Shown one piece after another: positions 1 through 6,592 of a stretch of 17,442 nucleotides of DNA (position 1 is the first letter of the stretch; every line of letters begins with the position of its first letter). The translations under genes and the position numbers were made by a program. The notes beneath the pieces are model-generated. The model was not told the DNA's origin. It saw nothing but the letters and a program-made list of their open reading frames with translations, and ran no database searches. The stretch covers positions 1-17,442 of the forward strand of contig CAJUQN010000059.1 in the NCBI GenBank assembly GCA_910588625.1, in the 5' to 3' direction. Source of the DNA: an uncultured Oscillospiraceae bacterium (lineage in GTDB: Bacteria; Bacillota; Clostridia; Oscillospirales; Oscillospiraceae).

Positions 1-53
1 ACAAAATTACATTTTTTCCTCGGCGTTTTCTTACATTTTATCACTGGCGCTGA

Positions 54-491
54 CAAGAACAGAAAAAACAGAAGTCCTCTTTGATGCTGACCCGCAAGGA
101 GCGTATCGCCGCCTGCGTTGCGGGGCTTCAAAAGCTGGAACAGCAGCAGGAACGGTACAGGCAGGAGAAGTTCCGGGCCTACGAGGATTACAGCGGCGGG
201 ACGCTGGCAAAGGACGCCTACCTGAGACAGCGGGCGGACATTGACAGTAAACTCGCCGCTGCCAAAGCCGAACAGGATGCGCAGGAACAGCTTCTATCTG
301 AACTGGAGCATCTGGCCTTTCAGGATAAGGCGCAGGAGGATGATGTGTTCAATTCCTTTGCCGGGGCAACGGAACTGACGGCAGAACTGGCGCAGACATT
401 CATTAAGGAAGTGCTGGTGTCCTCTCCCACGGAGATTGAAATCGTCTGGAAGTTCCGGGATGTGTTCGGTATGCAGGGTAATGACAACTGA
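54..491 (+). pseudogene. Large serine recombinase, C-terminal fragment
   Basis: The frame is open from a stop at 51-53 and ends at 491; possible internal starts are TTG 81 or ATG 84. The roughly 136 residues form a Gln/Glu/Ala/Lys-rich coiled coil (residues about 8-75: KLEQQQERYRQEKF, then DSKLAAAKAEQDAQEQL), followed by a short beta-rich end with EIEIVWKFRDVF. This is the C-terminal signature of large serine site-specific recombinases of clostridial integrative elements, where the coiled coil mediates synapsis control. The catalytic resolvase domain, the recombinase domain and the zinc ribbon are absent upstream, so this is a 5'-truncated remnant. It precedes two other recombinase fragments in the same orientation, as in elements carrying tandem recombinase genes. 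A full gene extending left of the window is excluded by the in-frame stop at 51-53, unless there is a frameshift. Confidence 0.75.
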
Positions 492-516
492 TATAGGTTT
501 TTACTTCAAGATAAAG

Positions 517-567
517 CGGATGCCGGGGGCGGTCTGGGAAAGACCTGTTGGCCGCCTCTGGCATCCG
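517..567. other. Long imperfect hairpin between recombinase remnants
   Basis: Arms 517-534 and 550-567 pair over 18 positions if G-U pairs are allowed (CGGATGCC pairs with GGCATCCG at the base), around a 15-nt loop. It starts about 25 bases after the stop of the first recombinase fragment. On the minus strand it is followed by a T-containing stretch, on the plus strand by TAAAAAATTT, so it could be a weak terminator of the former element or a structured element end. The second recombinase fragment is recognisable only from about 597, so the hairpin lies at the rearrangement junction. Confidence 0.5.
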
Positions 568-596
568 TAAAAAATTTCGTTCTTTATCAACACAAG

Positions 597-1018
597 GAGA
601 CCTGTCCCGCTTTGGCCGTGACTATCTCACGGTAGGCAGTTATATTTCCAGCGTGTTCCCCTTCCTGGGGGTGCGGTTTATCGCCGTCAATGACGGCTAT
701 GACAGCATCCGGCCCCTGGATGTAGATAGTCTGGACACTTCCTTTAAGACGCTTCTGTACGACTTTTACAGCCGTGACCTTTCCCGGAAGGTGCGGAAAG
801 CGAAGCGGTTTCGCGCCCAGCGTGGAGACTTTTTATCACCGTTCGCACCCTATGGATTTGTGAAAGACCCGGCGAATAAGAACCACCTTCTGATTGACCC
901 GCCAGCGGCGGACATAGTGCACCGTATTTTTCGGATGATGGGCAGCGGCCACCCGTCTGAGCAGATCGCCAAGGTCCTAAACAGTGAAAGCGGTGTTTCT
1001 CTGGATAGGGTACATTAG
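597..1018 (+). pseudogene. Serine recombinase, central fragment
   Basis: The open frame runs from 548, but recombinase-like sequence starts near 597 with DLSRFGRDYLTVGSYI, the conserved active-site-proximal part of the resolvase domain (the Arg pair of the S-R-R catalytic set). It continues through the FIAVNDGYDS block and into the recombinase domain with APYGFVKDP and IDPPAADIVHRIFRMM. The first 65 or so residues, including the catalytic serine, are missing. The frame stops at 1018, soon after AKVLNSE, so the rest of the recombinase domain, zinc ribbon and coiled coil are also missing. A functional enzyme of this class has about 500-560 residues. The preceding 548-596 codons are junction sequence and probably not recombinase. 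It is a remnant distinct from the fragments at 54-491 and 1120-1690. Confidence 0.8.
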
Positions 1019-1119
1019 CGGCAGCACGATACAATAAAAGCCCCGCTGGTTGTCCTTTCTGGTGCAGGATTGTTTCGACATGGTTCACATTTTATTTACA
1101 AATTTCTATTAGTCCGTGC

Positions 1120-1690
1120 TTGACATTCGCTGATGAGGCGGTGAGCGGCACGAAAATGGACAAGCGGGAGGACTTCAACCGTCTTCTGGCCGACTGCCGG
1201 AAGGGCAAAATCGACCGGGTGCTGGTGAAGTCCATCTCCCGCTTCGCCCGAAATACCAAGGACTGTCTCTCCGCCCTGCGGGAACTGATGCGGCTGGGCG
1301 TGACCGTCCAGTTTGAAAAAGAGAATATCGACACCGGAACGCTCACCACAGAATTGATGGTGAGCGTTTCCGGTTCCCTGGCCCAGCAGGAGTCCATGTC
1401 CATCTCCCAAAATATCCACCAGAGCTATCGCCGGAGGATGGAGCGGAGCGAGTTCATCACTACGAAACCGCCCTGCCCTGTTCAGCGGCTTTGCCCAGGC
1501 GGAGAGCGAATCCATCAGCAAAAATGTGATCTGGGGCATCCAAAAGAGCCGGGAGCGGGAAACGAAATTTGCGGTATACGATGACGCCATCACCCGCAAG
1601 TTTGTGGAACAGATCACCGTCCTGAATGCTGAAACCATCCGCATCAAGTTCCGCTATCCGGGGCTGGAGGTTGACAAAAGCCTGAACTGA
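1120..1690 (+). pseudogene. Composite serine recombinase remnant (N-terminal piece plus C-terminal piece)
   Basis: Frame 1 (from about 1120) reads ADEAVSGTKMDKREDFNRLL, VLVKSISRFARNTKD and SVSGSLAQQESMSIS, the middle and end of a resolvase catalytic domain without its first 50 or so residues and catalytic serine. It breaks down near 1462. From about 1478 a second frame reads LFSGFAQAESESISKNV, the same resolvase segment again but from a different recombinase. After another internal deletion it goes to a recombinase C-terminus, DDAITRKFVEQITVLNAETI, ending at TGA 1688-1690. The region therefore joins parts of two recombinases through at least two deletions and a frame change. No functional product is expected. 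The stop lies 11 bases before the start of the metallophosphoesterase remnant, suggesting an old operon. Confidence 0.75.
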
Positions 1691-1701
1691 CAGGGAGGAT
1701 C

Positions 1702-2130
1702 ATGATGGAAATTTATATCACGGGCGACCTCCACGGGGATCTCCGGCGCTTCCAGCCAGAAATCTTCTACGAGCAGGAGGGCCTCACAAAAGAGGACTTT
1801 GTTCTGGTGGCAGGTGACTTCGGCTGTGTTTGGCACGGCGATGGACAGGATGACGAGGGCCTGGACTGGCTGGAGGGTAGGCCCTTCACCACGGCCTTCG
1901 TGACAGGGAACCACGAAAACTACGATGCCCTGCTGAAATATCCGCTGGAGGAGTGGCGGGGCGGGAGCATCCGGCGGATACGTCCCTCGGTGATCCTGCT
2001 GGAGCGGGGCCAGCAGCCACGACATCCAGGACGGCATCCTGGAGCCGGACGATCCTCTGTTCAAGAAGAAATGCAAGGAACTGGACGTCAGGGGCGCGAT
2101 GTATCGGGTAAACCACCTGTCCTGCATCTT
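1702..2130 (+). pseudogene. Metallophosphoesterase, decayed
   Basis: From ATG 1702 (or 1705), behind AGGGAGGATC, the frame encodes a calcineurin-like metallophosphoesterase N-terminus: ITGDLHGD (D-x-H metal ligands, residues about 7-14), VAGDFGC (second metal aspartate) and VTGNHENYD (GNHE motif). At about position 2014 the reading frame is lost by an internal deletion. The next frame continues with SSHDIQDGILEPDDPLF and ends in GAMYRVNHLSC near 2130, where the sequence runs into an IS630-type remnant. The C-terminal histidine motifs that complete the dinuclear metal site are missing, so the product is presumably inactive. Such phosphoesterase genes are carried by clostridial mobile elements; the link to the recombinase fragments upstream is inference from spacing and orientation. 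Confidence 0.75.
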
Positions 2131-2136
2131 TTTTCT

Positions 2137-2346
2137 CTACAGAAGGAAGCCACGTTTCTTCGGTTCCAGGGAACCGTCTCCCTCTCGCTGATACGCCGTC
2201 CATATTTCGCTAATGCGATTCTGCCGTACTCCGGTTATTTCCTCAATCTCTTTCCCGGGTTTCCCCATCTTTTTGAGGCGTACGACCTGACGGCGTACCT
2301 GCGTGAGTTCTCCGCTATTCAATTTTCGTAAATCTACGTGTTCCAT
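2137..2346 (-). pseudogene. IS630-family transposase, N-terminal fragment
   Basis: The minus-strand frame starts at ATG 2346 with MEHVDLRKLNSGEL, then VVRLKKMGKPGKEIEEITGV and RQNRISEIWTAYQREG, a helix-turn-helix DNA-binding domain of the IS630/Tc1 superfamily type. It ends after about 69 codons with LEPKKRG plus unrelated residues. The usual protein has 330 or more residues, so the whole DDE catalytic domain is gone. The lost 3' side abuts the broken metallophosphoesterase gene at about 2130-2140, so the element probably inserted there and was then deleted. The 5' side reaches to the IS5-family element at 2384, which seems to have inserted in or beside the outer end of this older element. 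Confidence 0.75.
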
Positions 2347-2383
2347 GCTGCTTATTTTACCACTTTCTGCATCATTTTTCTAG

Positions 2384-2399
2384 GGACTGTTCACATAAG
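2384..2399 (+). repeat. IS5-family left inverted repeat
   Basis: GGACTGTTCACATAAG; the last 12 bases are the exact reverse complement of the inner part of the right end at 3172-3187. It is preceded by CTAG. Confidence 0.8.
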
Positions 2400-2416
2400 T
2401 TGAATTGTGATATAAT
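2388..2416 (+). promoter_or_regulatory. Candidate transposase promoter inside left end
   Basis: A perfect TATAAT at 2411-2416 lies only 6 bases before the transposase ATG at 2423. The hexamer 17 bases upstream (TGTTCA, 2388-2393) is a poor -35 box located in the inverted repeat. A start about 7 bases after the -10 box would give a leaderless or nearly leaderless message, in agreement with the absence of any ribosome binding site before ATG 2423. Confidence 0.5.
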
Positions 2417-2422
2417 CAAAGA

Positions 2423-3180
2423 ATGAAAATAAAGAAAGAGCAATACGAGCAAATCAAAGAATGCTTTCCCAAGCAGCGGAAACCAGCCAAAATCAGTAAT
2501 CTGGACGTATTGAATGCGGTGCTATACATAGTGGAAAATGGGTGCAAATGGAGGAGCCTGCCCAAGGAATACGGAGATTGGCACGTGATATATGTTCGGA
2601 TAAACCGCTGGGCGAAAAAAGGCGTTTTGGAACGGGTATTTCTGCGGTTGCAGCAAATGGGGATCATTCAAATCCAAGTAGATGTGATAAGTTTGGACTC
2701 CACCTGCATTAAGGTTCATCCGGATGGAATGGGCGCTTTGAAAAAAAGGGGGCTCAATCCATCGGAAGAACACGGGGCGGATGGAACACCAAACTTCATA
2801 TGGTCGCCGCATCTGATCGGGATGGGGTAATCTTTTCGTTGTCTGCGGGAAACTGTGGCGATGGTCCGGAAGGCCGTGCCCTTTTGCAGCAGCTCGGTCC
2901 GGCAGATCATCCGGTTTACCTCCTGATGGACCGGGCTTATGAGGGGGATGAGACGAGAGCTTTGGCAGTGGAGCTTGGCTATATGCCTGTTGTTCCGCCA
3001 AAAAGCAATCGTAAAGACCCTTGGGATTACGATAAGGTATTGTACAAACAGCGTAATCAGGTTGAGAGGCTTTTTCGCCGCATCAAGCGTTTTCGTCGTA
3101 TTTTTACCCGCTATGACAAACTTGACGTCATCTTTTTGACTTTTGTCTATTTTGCTCTTGCTGTGGATGCTCTTATGTGA
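2423..3180 (+). CDS. IS5-family transposase made by -1 frameshifting
   Basis: This DDE transposase moves the element by cutting and joining at the inverted repeats. Frame A (2423-2830) has MKIKKEQYEQIKECFPKQRK, ISNLDVLNAVLYIVENGCKW and the first catalytic Asp in ISLDSTCIKVHPDG. Frame B is one base back and carries the second Asp (LLMDRAYEGDE) and the Glu in QVERLFRRIKRFRRIFTRYDK, ending at TGA 3178-3180. At 2741-2752 there is a run of seven A followed by five G, read in frame A as AAA-AAA-AGG. A -1 slip there gives K-K-G-A-Q-S-I-G-R and then GGWNTKLHMVAAS, the expected family sequence, producing about 252 residues. Programmed frameshifting or transcriptional slippage at such runs is known for IS5-group elements; a simple one-base mutation is the alternative. 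No ribosome binding site is visible. Confidence 0.85.
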
Positions 3181-3187
3181 ACACGGC
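3172..3187 (-). repeat. IS5-family right inverted repeat
   Basis: CTTATGTGAACACGGC on the plus strand; the first 12 bases mirror the left end. It contains the TGA stop of the transposase (3178-3180) and is followed by CTAG. Confidence 0.8.
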
Positions 3188-3211
3188 CTAGATTATTTTT
3201 CAGAAGTAATA

Positions 3212-3224
3212 GTACCGGTTCCAT
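3212..3224. promoter_or_regulatory. Second LacI-type half-palindrome near YesL remnant
   Basis: ACCGGTTCCAT at 3214-3224 is the exact reverse complement of ATGGAACCGGT at 3542-3552, which belongs to the operator of the YesL-like gene. The core ACCGGT is a palindrome with the central CG typical of LacI-family sites. It lies between the IS5 element and the broken end of the YesL gene and no longer controls a visible gene. It could be chance or the relic of a second operator of the same regulon. Confidence 0.35.
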
Positions 3225-3260
3225 AATGCGGTTATGCTATAGCCAGAGGTATCCCGCTTG

Positions 3261-3500
3261 TCAGAGGAACACGGCGGTGGAGCGGAAAAAATTTTTCCGG
3301 AAAGAGACAAAATAACTGGATACGATGGCGGGGCGCTCCCCGAAGGCCAGCTTCAGCATGACGTTATAGGTCGCGGTAGTGGATGCCCCGATGGTGATAA
3401 TGGAAATACTGGTGAGGAACCACAGGATGCTGAGCGGTACGCAGTCAATGAGGCGGCTGAGGGCCGGGGTCAAGAATGTGTCACTCTGCAAAAAGTTCAT
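3261..3500 (-). pseudogene. YesL-like (DUF624) membrane protein, N-terminal fragment
   Basis: The minus-strand frame starts at ATG 3500 with AAGGAGG about 9 bases upstream. It encodes a hydrophobic helix, LSILWFLTSISIITIGASTTA, then YNVMLKLAFGE and SSYFVSFRKNFFRST, the typical beginning of DUF624/YesL proteins found beside carbohydrate ABC transporters. The frame stops after 79 residues at 3261, while the family usually has about 200 with several membrane helices. Homology appears to end near FFRSTAVFL, and the sequence beyond is unrelated, so the 3' two thirds were lost in the same rearrangements that left the mobile debris to the left. Its promoter and operator at 3531-3559 remain. Confidence 0.7.
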
Positions 3501-3530
3501 TTAGCGAACCTCCTTGTCATCATTTTGTCT

Positions 3531-3559
3531 ATTTTAGCAACATGGAACCGGTTTCATAA
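3531..3559 (-). promoter_or_regulatory. Promoter with LacI-type operator for the YesL remnant
   Basis: Read on the minus strand: -35 TTATGA (weak), a 17-base spacer and -10 TAAAAT, 31 bases before the start codon. Inside the spacer and overlapping the -35 is TGAAACCGGTTCCA (3543-3556), a near-perfect palindrome with a central CG as in LacI/CcpA-family operators. A repressor there would block RNA polymerase directly. The regulator gene is not in the window. Confidence 0.5.
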
Positions 3560-3630
3560 CAGAGTTTTGGTGAATAGAAGAATTATTTTAATGAACTGGA
3601 TATTCTGGAGGCTACTTGGCGGATACTATC

Positions 3631-3659
3631 TTGTTCTTACGGCTTCTTTGTGATAGAAT
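3631..3659 (+). promoter_or_regulatory. Candidate glgA promoter
   Basis: TTGTTC at 3631-3636, a 17-base spacer and TAGAAT at 3654-3659. It predicts a leader of about 105 bases before the glgA start at 3773, which includes the inverted repeat at 3671-3722. Confidence 0.5.
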
Positions 3660-3670
3660 AAATCAAGTAA

Positions 3671-3722
3671 TGTCAGACGGCATACCATGAGAGCTGATAA
3701 CCAAAACAGGTCCCGTCTGACA
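3671..3722 (+). promoter_or_regulatory. Inverted repeat in the glgA leader
   Basis: TGTCAGACGG at 3671-3680 and its exact reverse complement CCGTCTGACA at 3713-3722 enclose 32 bases. They lie about 12 bases after the proposed -10 box and 50 before the start codon. The arms could form an RNA stem or be two halves of a protein-binding site. No T-run follows, so it is not a classic terminator. I do not recognise a known riboswitch. Confidence 0.5.
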
Positions 3723-3772
3723 GTACCAATGTTTAGGACTACGATCACAAAGATTTATTTGGGAGGTACCAT

Positions 3773-5605
3773 ATGGCAAAGAAGAACGACGGGAAAACCA
3801 CCGCTAAGAAGAGGGCTCCAGCGGGAACGGCCGCGGCAAAGCGCAAGGCCAAGGCTGCTGAGGCGAAAGCGCAGGAACCCATTGAGAGGATCGAGGCTGT
3901 TGTGCCTGAAGCAGCCGCTGCGGAAGCAGTGAAGGAAGAGCTGCCGAAGGTGGAGACCGTGGAGGCTGTTCAAGAGGAGGCGCCCAAGGCAAAGACTACG
4001 GAGGCGGTCAAGGAGGAAGCGCCCAAGGCTGAGGAGGCCGTCCAGGACGAAGCCCCCAAGGCAGAGGCTGCGGAGGCCATCCAGGAGGAGGCCGCTGAGG
4101 TAAGGACAGCCGAGGAAGAGGTGGAAACCGCTGCATCGGTAGAAGTCAACACGACGCCCAGAAGGAGCATCGCGTTCATCGGCTCAGAGTGCTATCCTTT
4201 CGTCAAGACCGGCGGCCTGGGCGACGTGATGTACGCTCTCCCCAAGGAGTTGGTGAAGCAGAACTGTGACGTAAAGGTCATCCTGCCCCGCTACAAGTGC
4301 ATCCCCCAGAAGTATCAGGAAAAAATGGAGTACCGGGGATCCTTCCAGATGGACCTGTGCGCCGACGGCCGCTCCTTCTATGTGGGCATCATGGAATACG
4401 TCTGGGACGGCGTGGTCTATGACTTTATCGACAACGAGGAGTTTTTCAGTAACGGCAGCCCCTATACCAACCTCGTTGACGACATCCCCAAGTACTGCTA
4501 TTTTGCCAAGGCGGCGCTGGCGGCGTTGAACTATCTGGATTGGGTGCCCAACATCATCCACTGCCACGACTGGCAGGCAGCGCTGGCGCCCGTCTATCTG
4601 CGGACCCAGTTCGCCAACACCAAGCTGACCACTGCCAAGACCATCCTGACCATCCACAACCTGCGGTTCCAGGGAGTCTACAACGTCCCCACTATCCGCT
4701 ATTGGTCCGGACTGCCCGACTACGTGTTTAACAAAGACGCGCTGAAGGAGGGCTGGCAGGATGCCAACATGATGAAGGGCGGCTTGACCTATTCCAACAT
4801 TATCACCACCGTCAGCCAGACCTACGCGTGGGAGATCCAGAGCGCTTATTACGGTGAGCATCTGGACGCCCACCTGCGCTATCACTCTGGCAAGCTGCGG
4901 GGCATCGTAAACGGCATCGACTGCGACATCTGGGACCCCAACACCGATGACAGGCTGTATGCCAATTACGCCGCTGCCAACGTGTTGGAGCAGAAGAAGG
5001 AAAACAAGCGAAAGCTCCAGGAGGAGCTGGGGTTGGTTCAAGATGACCACAAATTTGTCATCGGACTGATCTCCCGGCTGACGGACCAGAAGGGGCTGGA
5101 CCTGCTCAACGCCATCATCCCCCAGATCATGGACGAGCACACCCAATTAGTGGTGCTGGGCACCGGCGACCGGGTGTATGAGGACTCCTTCCGGTATTAT
5201 GAGGGCGCCTACAAGGGAAACGTGTGCTCCAACATCATGTACGACGAGACCCGGGCCCACAGGATTTATGCGGGTGCGGACGCCTTGCTGGTGCCCTCCC
5301 AGTTCGAGCCCTGCGGTCTGACCCAGCTGATTGCCATGCACTACGGCACCATCCCCATTGTCCGAGAGACCGGAGGCCTGAAGGACACCGTGGAACCCTA
5401 CAACGTGTTCGAGAATCGGGGCAACGGCTTCACCTTCGACCGCTACGAGGCCGGCTTGCTGCTGGACGCCATCAACCGAGCTAAGACCGTCTATTTTGAT
5501 GGCCGTGAGAGCTGGGATGAGATGATCCGGCGGGATATGGAGAAGGATGTGTCCTGGGAGAATTCTGCCAAGCAGTATAAGGACCTGTATCTGGAATTGA
5601 CCTAA
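3773..5605 (+). CDS. glgA: Glycogen synthase (GT5) with charged N-terminal extension
   Basis: The enzyme transfers glucose from ADP-glucose to the end of an alpha-1,4-glucan chain in cytoplasmic glycogen synthesis. The start ATG 3773 follows GGGAGGTACC. Residues 1-130 are an extension not found in standard GlgA: a Lys/Ala-rich start (residues 1-34) then five imperfect repeats of EAVxEEAPKA (about 51-107). The GT5 domain begins at 131 with IAFIGSECYPFVKTGGLGDV, containing the ADP-glucose-binding KTGGL motif (145-149). Other landmarks are IIHCHDWQAAL, TIHNLRFQGVY, VNGIDCDIWDP, ISRLTDQKGLDLL and the C-terminal VPSQFEPCGLTQL with ETGGLKDTV. Without the extension the length is about 480, normal for the family. 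It stands alone: glgB, glgC and glgD are not in the window. It has its own promoter and a hairpin after the stop. Confidence 0.95.
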   Translation: MAKKNDGKTTAKKRAPAGTAAAKRKAKAAEAKAQEPIERIEAVVPEAAAAEAVKEELPKVETVEAVQEEAPKAKTTEAVKEEAPKAEEAVQDEAPKAEAAEAIQEEAAEVRTAEEEVETAASVEVNTTPRRSIAFIGSECYPFVKTGGLGDVMYALPKELVKQNCDVKVILPRYKCIPQKYQEKMEYRGSFQMDLCADGRSFYVGIMEYVWDGVVYDFIDNEEFFSNGSPYTNLVDDIPKYCYFAKAALAALNYLDWVPNIIHCHDWQAALAPVYLRTQFANTKLTTAKTILTIHNLRFQGVYNVPTIRYWSGLPDYVFNKDALKEGWQDANMMKGGLTYSNIITTVSQTYAWEIQSAYYGEHLDAHLRYHSGKLRGIVNGIDCDIWDPNTDDRLYANYAAANVLEQKKENKRKLQEELGLVQDDHKFVIGLISRLTDQKGLDLLNAIIPQIMDEHTQLVVLGTGDRVYEDSFRYYEGAYKGNVCSNIMYDETRAHRIYAGADALLVPSQFEPCGLTQLIAMHYGTIPIVRETGGLKDTVEPYNVFENRGNGFTFDRYEAGLLLDAINRAKTVYFDGRESWDEMIRRDMEKDVSWENSAKQYKDLYLELT

Positions 5606-5627
5606 AGGAAGCTGCGCAAAATGATGA

Positions 5628-5657
5628 CGCCTCCGCACGTTCATACGGGCGGAGGCG
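5628..5657 (+). terminator. Hairpin after glgA
   Basis: CGCCTCCGC at 5628-5636 pairs perfectly with GCGGAGGCG at 5649-5657 around a 12-base loop, 22 bases after the glgA stop. It is followed by CTATTACTACC and not by a proper T-run, so termination may be weak. Confidence 0.5.
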
Positions 5658-5679
5658 CTATTACTACCGAATTATAACA

Positions 5680-5870
5680 GTAGAGCTCAAGAACTTGAGC
5701 AGACGAAAAAGTATGGGTGGGCAGAGATGTACCAACCACAAAATATTCGCTCATCTCAATGGCAGCTGGGTCCAAAGGCTTTTTGTGCGGCTCTCTCATT
5801 TTGCGGCGCGTCTTTCGTTTGGCCCGTTCCGCCTGCTCAGGACTTTTTCGTATCGCGCAAATACGCAGCG
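5680..5870 (-). pseudogene. IS4-like DDE transposase, C-terminal remnant
   Basis: In the minus-strand frame that is open from 5985 to 5641, the middle part reads LRICAIRKSPEQAERAKRK, then a basic stretch, and AAIEMSEYFVVGTSLP with FSSAQVLELY. This order (small basic region, a strand ending in TSLP, then the VLELY helix) is the block just before the catalytic Glu (RWQIEL-type) of IS4-like DDE transposases. The sequence departs from the family straight after VLELY, so the catalytic Glu and the C-terminus are missing, and nothing recognisable lies upstream. A short relic is the best interpretation. Family assignment is by motif recollection only. Confidence 0.5.
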
Positions 5871-6114
5871 GTTTTGCGGACGCCGGCTTTCTGGGTTCGG
5901 GAGTAATAATAAGTCTTGTGAAAAGTTTTTCATGGCATTCAAAAATATTACATAAAGCAATTTGACTGCTGTCTCTATCATCCATAATGAAGTAATGATT
6001 TTGGGTATTTTCTTTTTAACGCTCTCCGTAAGAGAGGTTTTATACTCTACTTGATATCCTTCCTCAACCTCTTTAAGATAATAATTGACTTAAATGGGCT
6101 GGAGTAGTAGATTA

Positions 6115-6156
6115 AATGCAGAAAAGGTTTTTCAACCTTTTTCTGCATTATTTTTT
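6115..6156 (+). terminator. Strong intrinsic terminator without a visible gene
   Basis: AATGCAGAAAAGGTT (6115-6129) pairs with AACCTTTTTCTGCATT (6134-6149; one bulged T) and is followed by ATTTTTT. It is a textbook plus-strand terminator. The nearest upstream plus-strand gene, glgA, ends more than 500 bases away and has its own hairpin, so this probably belongs to a lost gene or insulates the region. Confidence 0.8.
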
Positions 6157-6352
6157 ACCCCAACGGGGGCAGAAACGGGAAAAGGGGTGATCAAGTGAGA
6201 ATTTTGACGCTGGAGGACCGCAGAAAGATTCGTTTTCTTTTTCCGGCGCCCTATTCCATATCGCTCAACGTCTCCTGCTTCATCTTTCTATCCGCTCCCT
6301 TCTCTTACTGTCTCCTATTTTATCACATTCCTCCCTCTGGTGGAACTCATTA

Positions 6353-6374
6353 TTTCAGAGGTTCCCTAAAGAAA
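6353..6374 (+). repeat. Direct repeat copy 1
   Basis: This 22-base sequence starts TTCAGAGGTTCC and ends TAAAGAAAA. It is nearly identical to 6593-6613, with two substitutions and one missing base. Same orientation, 240 bases apart. Confidence 0.5.
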
Positions 6375-6592
6375 AATGTGAATCGACTGTATGCCATGTT
6401 TGCCTGCGCAAACCTCTACCTCCTGGCAATGGCTGGGCGAAGACTGCGGGAAGCATGATAGGGGACTTTTGCGCCCTTTTCAGGAAAAAAGACGCAAAGA
6501 AATGAGGAAAATTTGAACAGTCTGCCCTTAACCCGGCCTTATTGGGGCCAAGTTCTTCTATCCCCACTTATCTTCATCAATATTGGCTCTTT

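Larger units (their letters stand above)
2384..3187 (+). mobile_element. IS5-family insertion sequence, structurally complete (about 804 bp)
   Basis: The element is bounded by inverted repeats 2384-2399 and 3172-3187, whose inner 12 bases (TGTTCACATAAG) match perfectly while the outer 4 are mostly diverged. CTAG stands immediately outside both ends (2380-2383 and 3188-3191), fitting a CTAG or TA target duplication as known for IS5-family elements. Inside are two overlapping transposase frames that together carry a complete DDE triad. The transposase stop codon lies inside the right repeat. The element is inserted next to an IS630-type remnant. Good ends, direct flanking repeat and intact frames suggest a fairly recent insertion. 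Confidence 0.88.

Noticed and set aside
1019..1119. Short gap between recombinase remnants
   Set aside because: I looked for a continuation of the recombinase in all frames and found only stop-filled sequence; no feature can be supported.
3258..3653. A 131-codon plus-strand frame opposite the YesL remnant
   Set aside because: The minus strand has the recognisable DUF624 sequence, start codon and ribosome binding site; the plus frame is its shadow with a charged, domain-free translation.
4184..5146. A 320-codon open frame on the minus strand inside glgA
   Set aside because: It mirrors the codons of the well-supported glgA gene, is a hydrophobic Val/Gly/Gln-rich sequence without domains and has no ribosome binding site. 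It is a GC-rich shadow.
6195..6458. An 87-codon plus-strand frame starting RILTLEDRRKI
   Set aside because: Only the first dozen residues recall transposase N-termini; the remainder looks random. Not enough to call a gene or a remnant.
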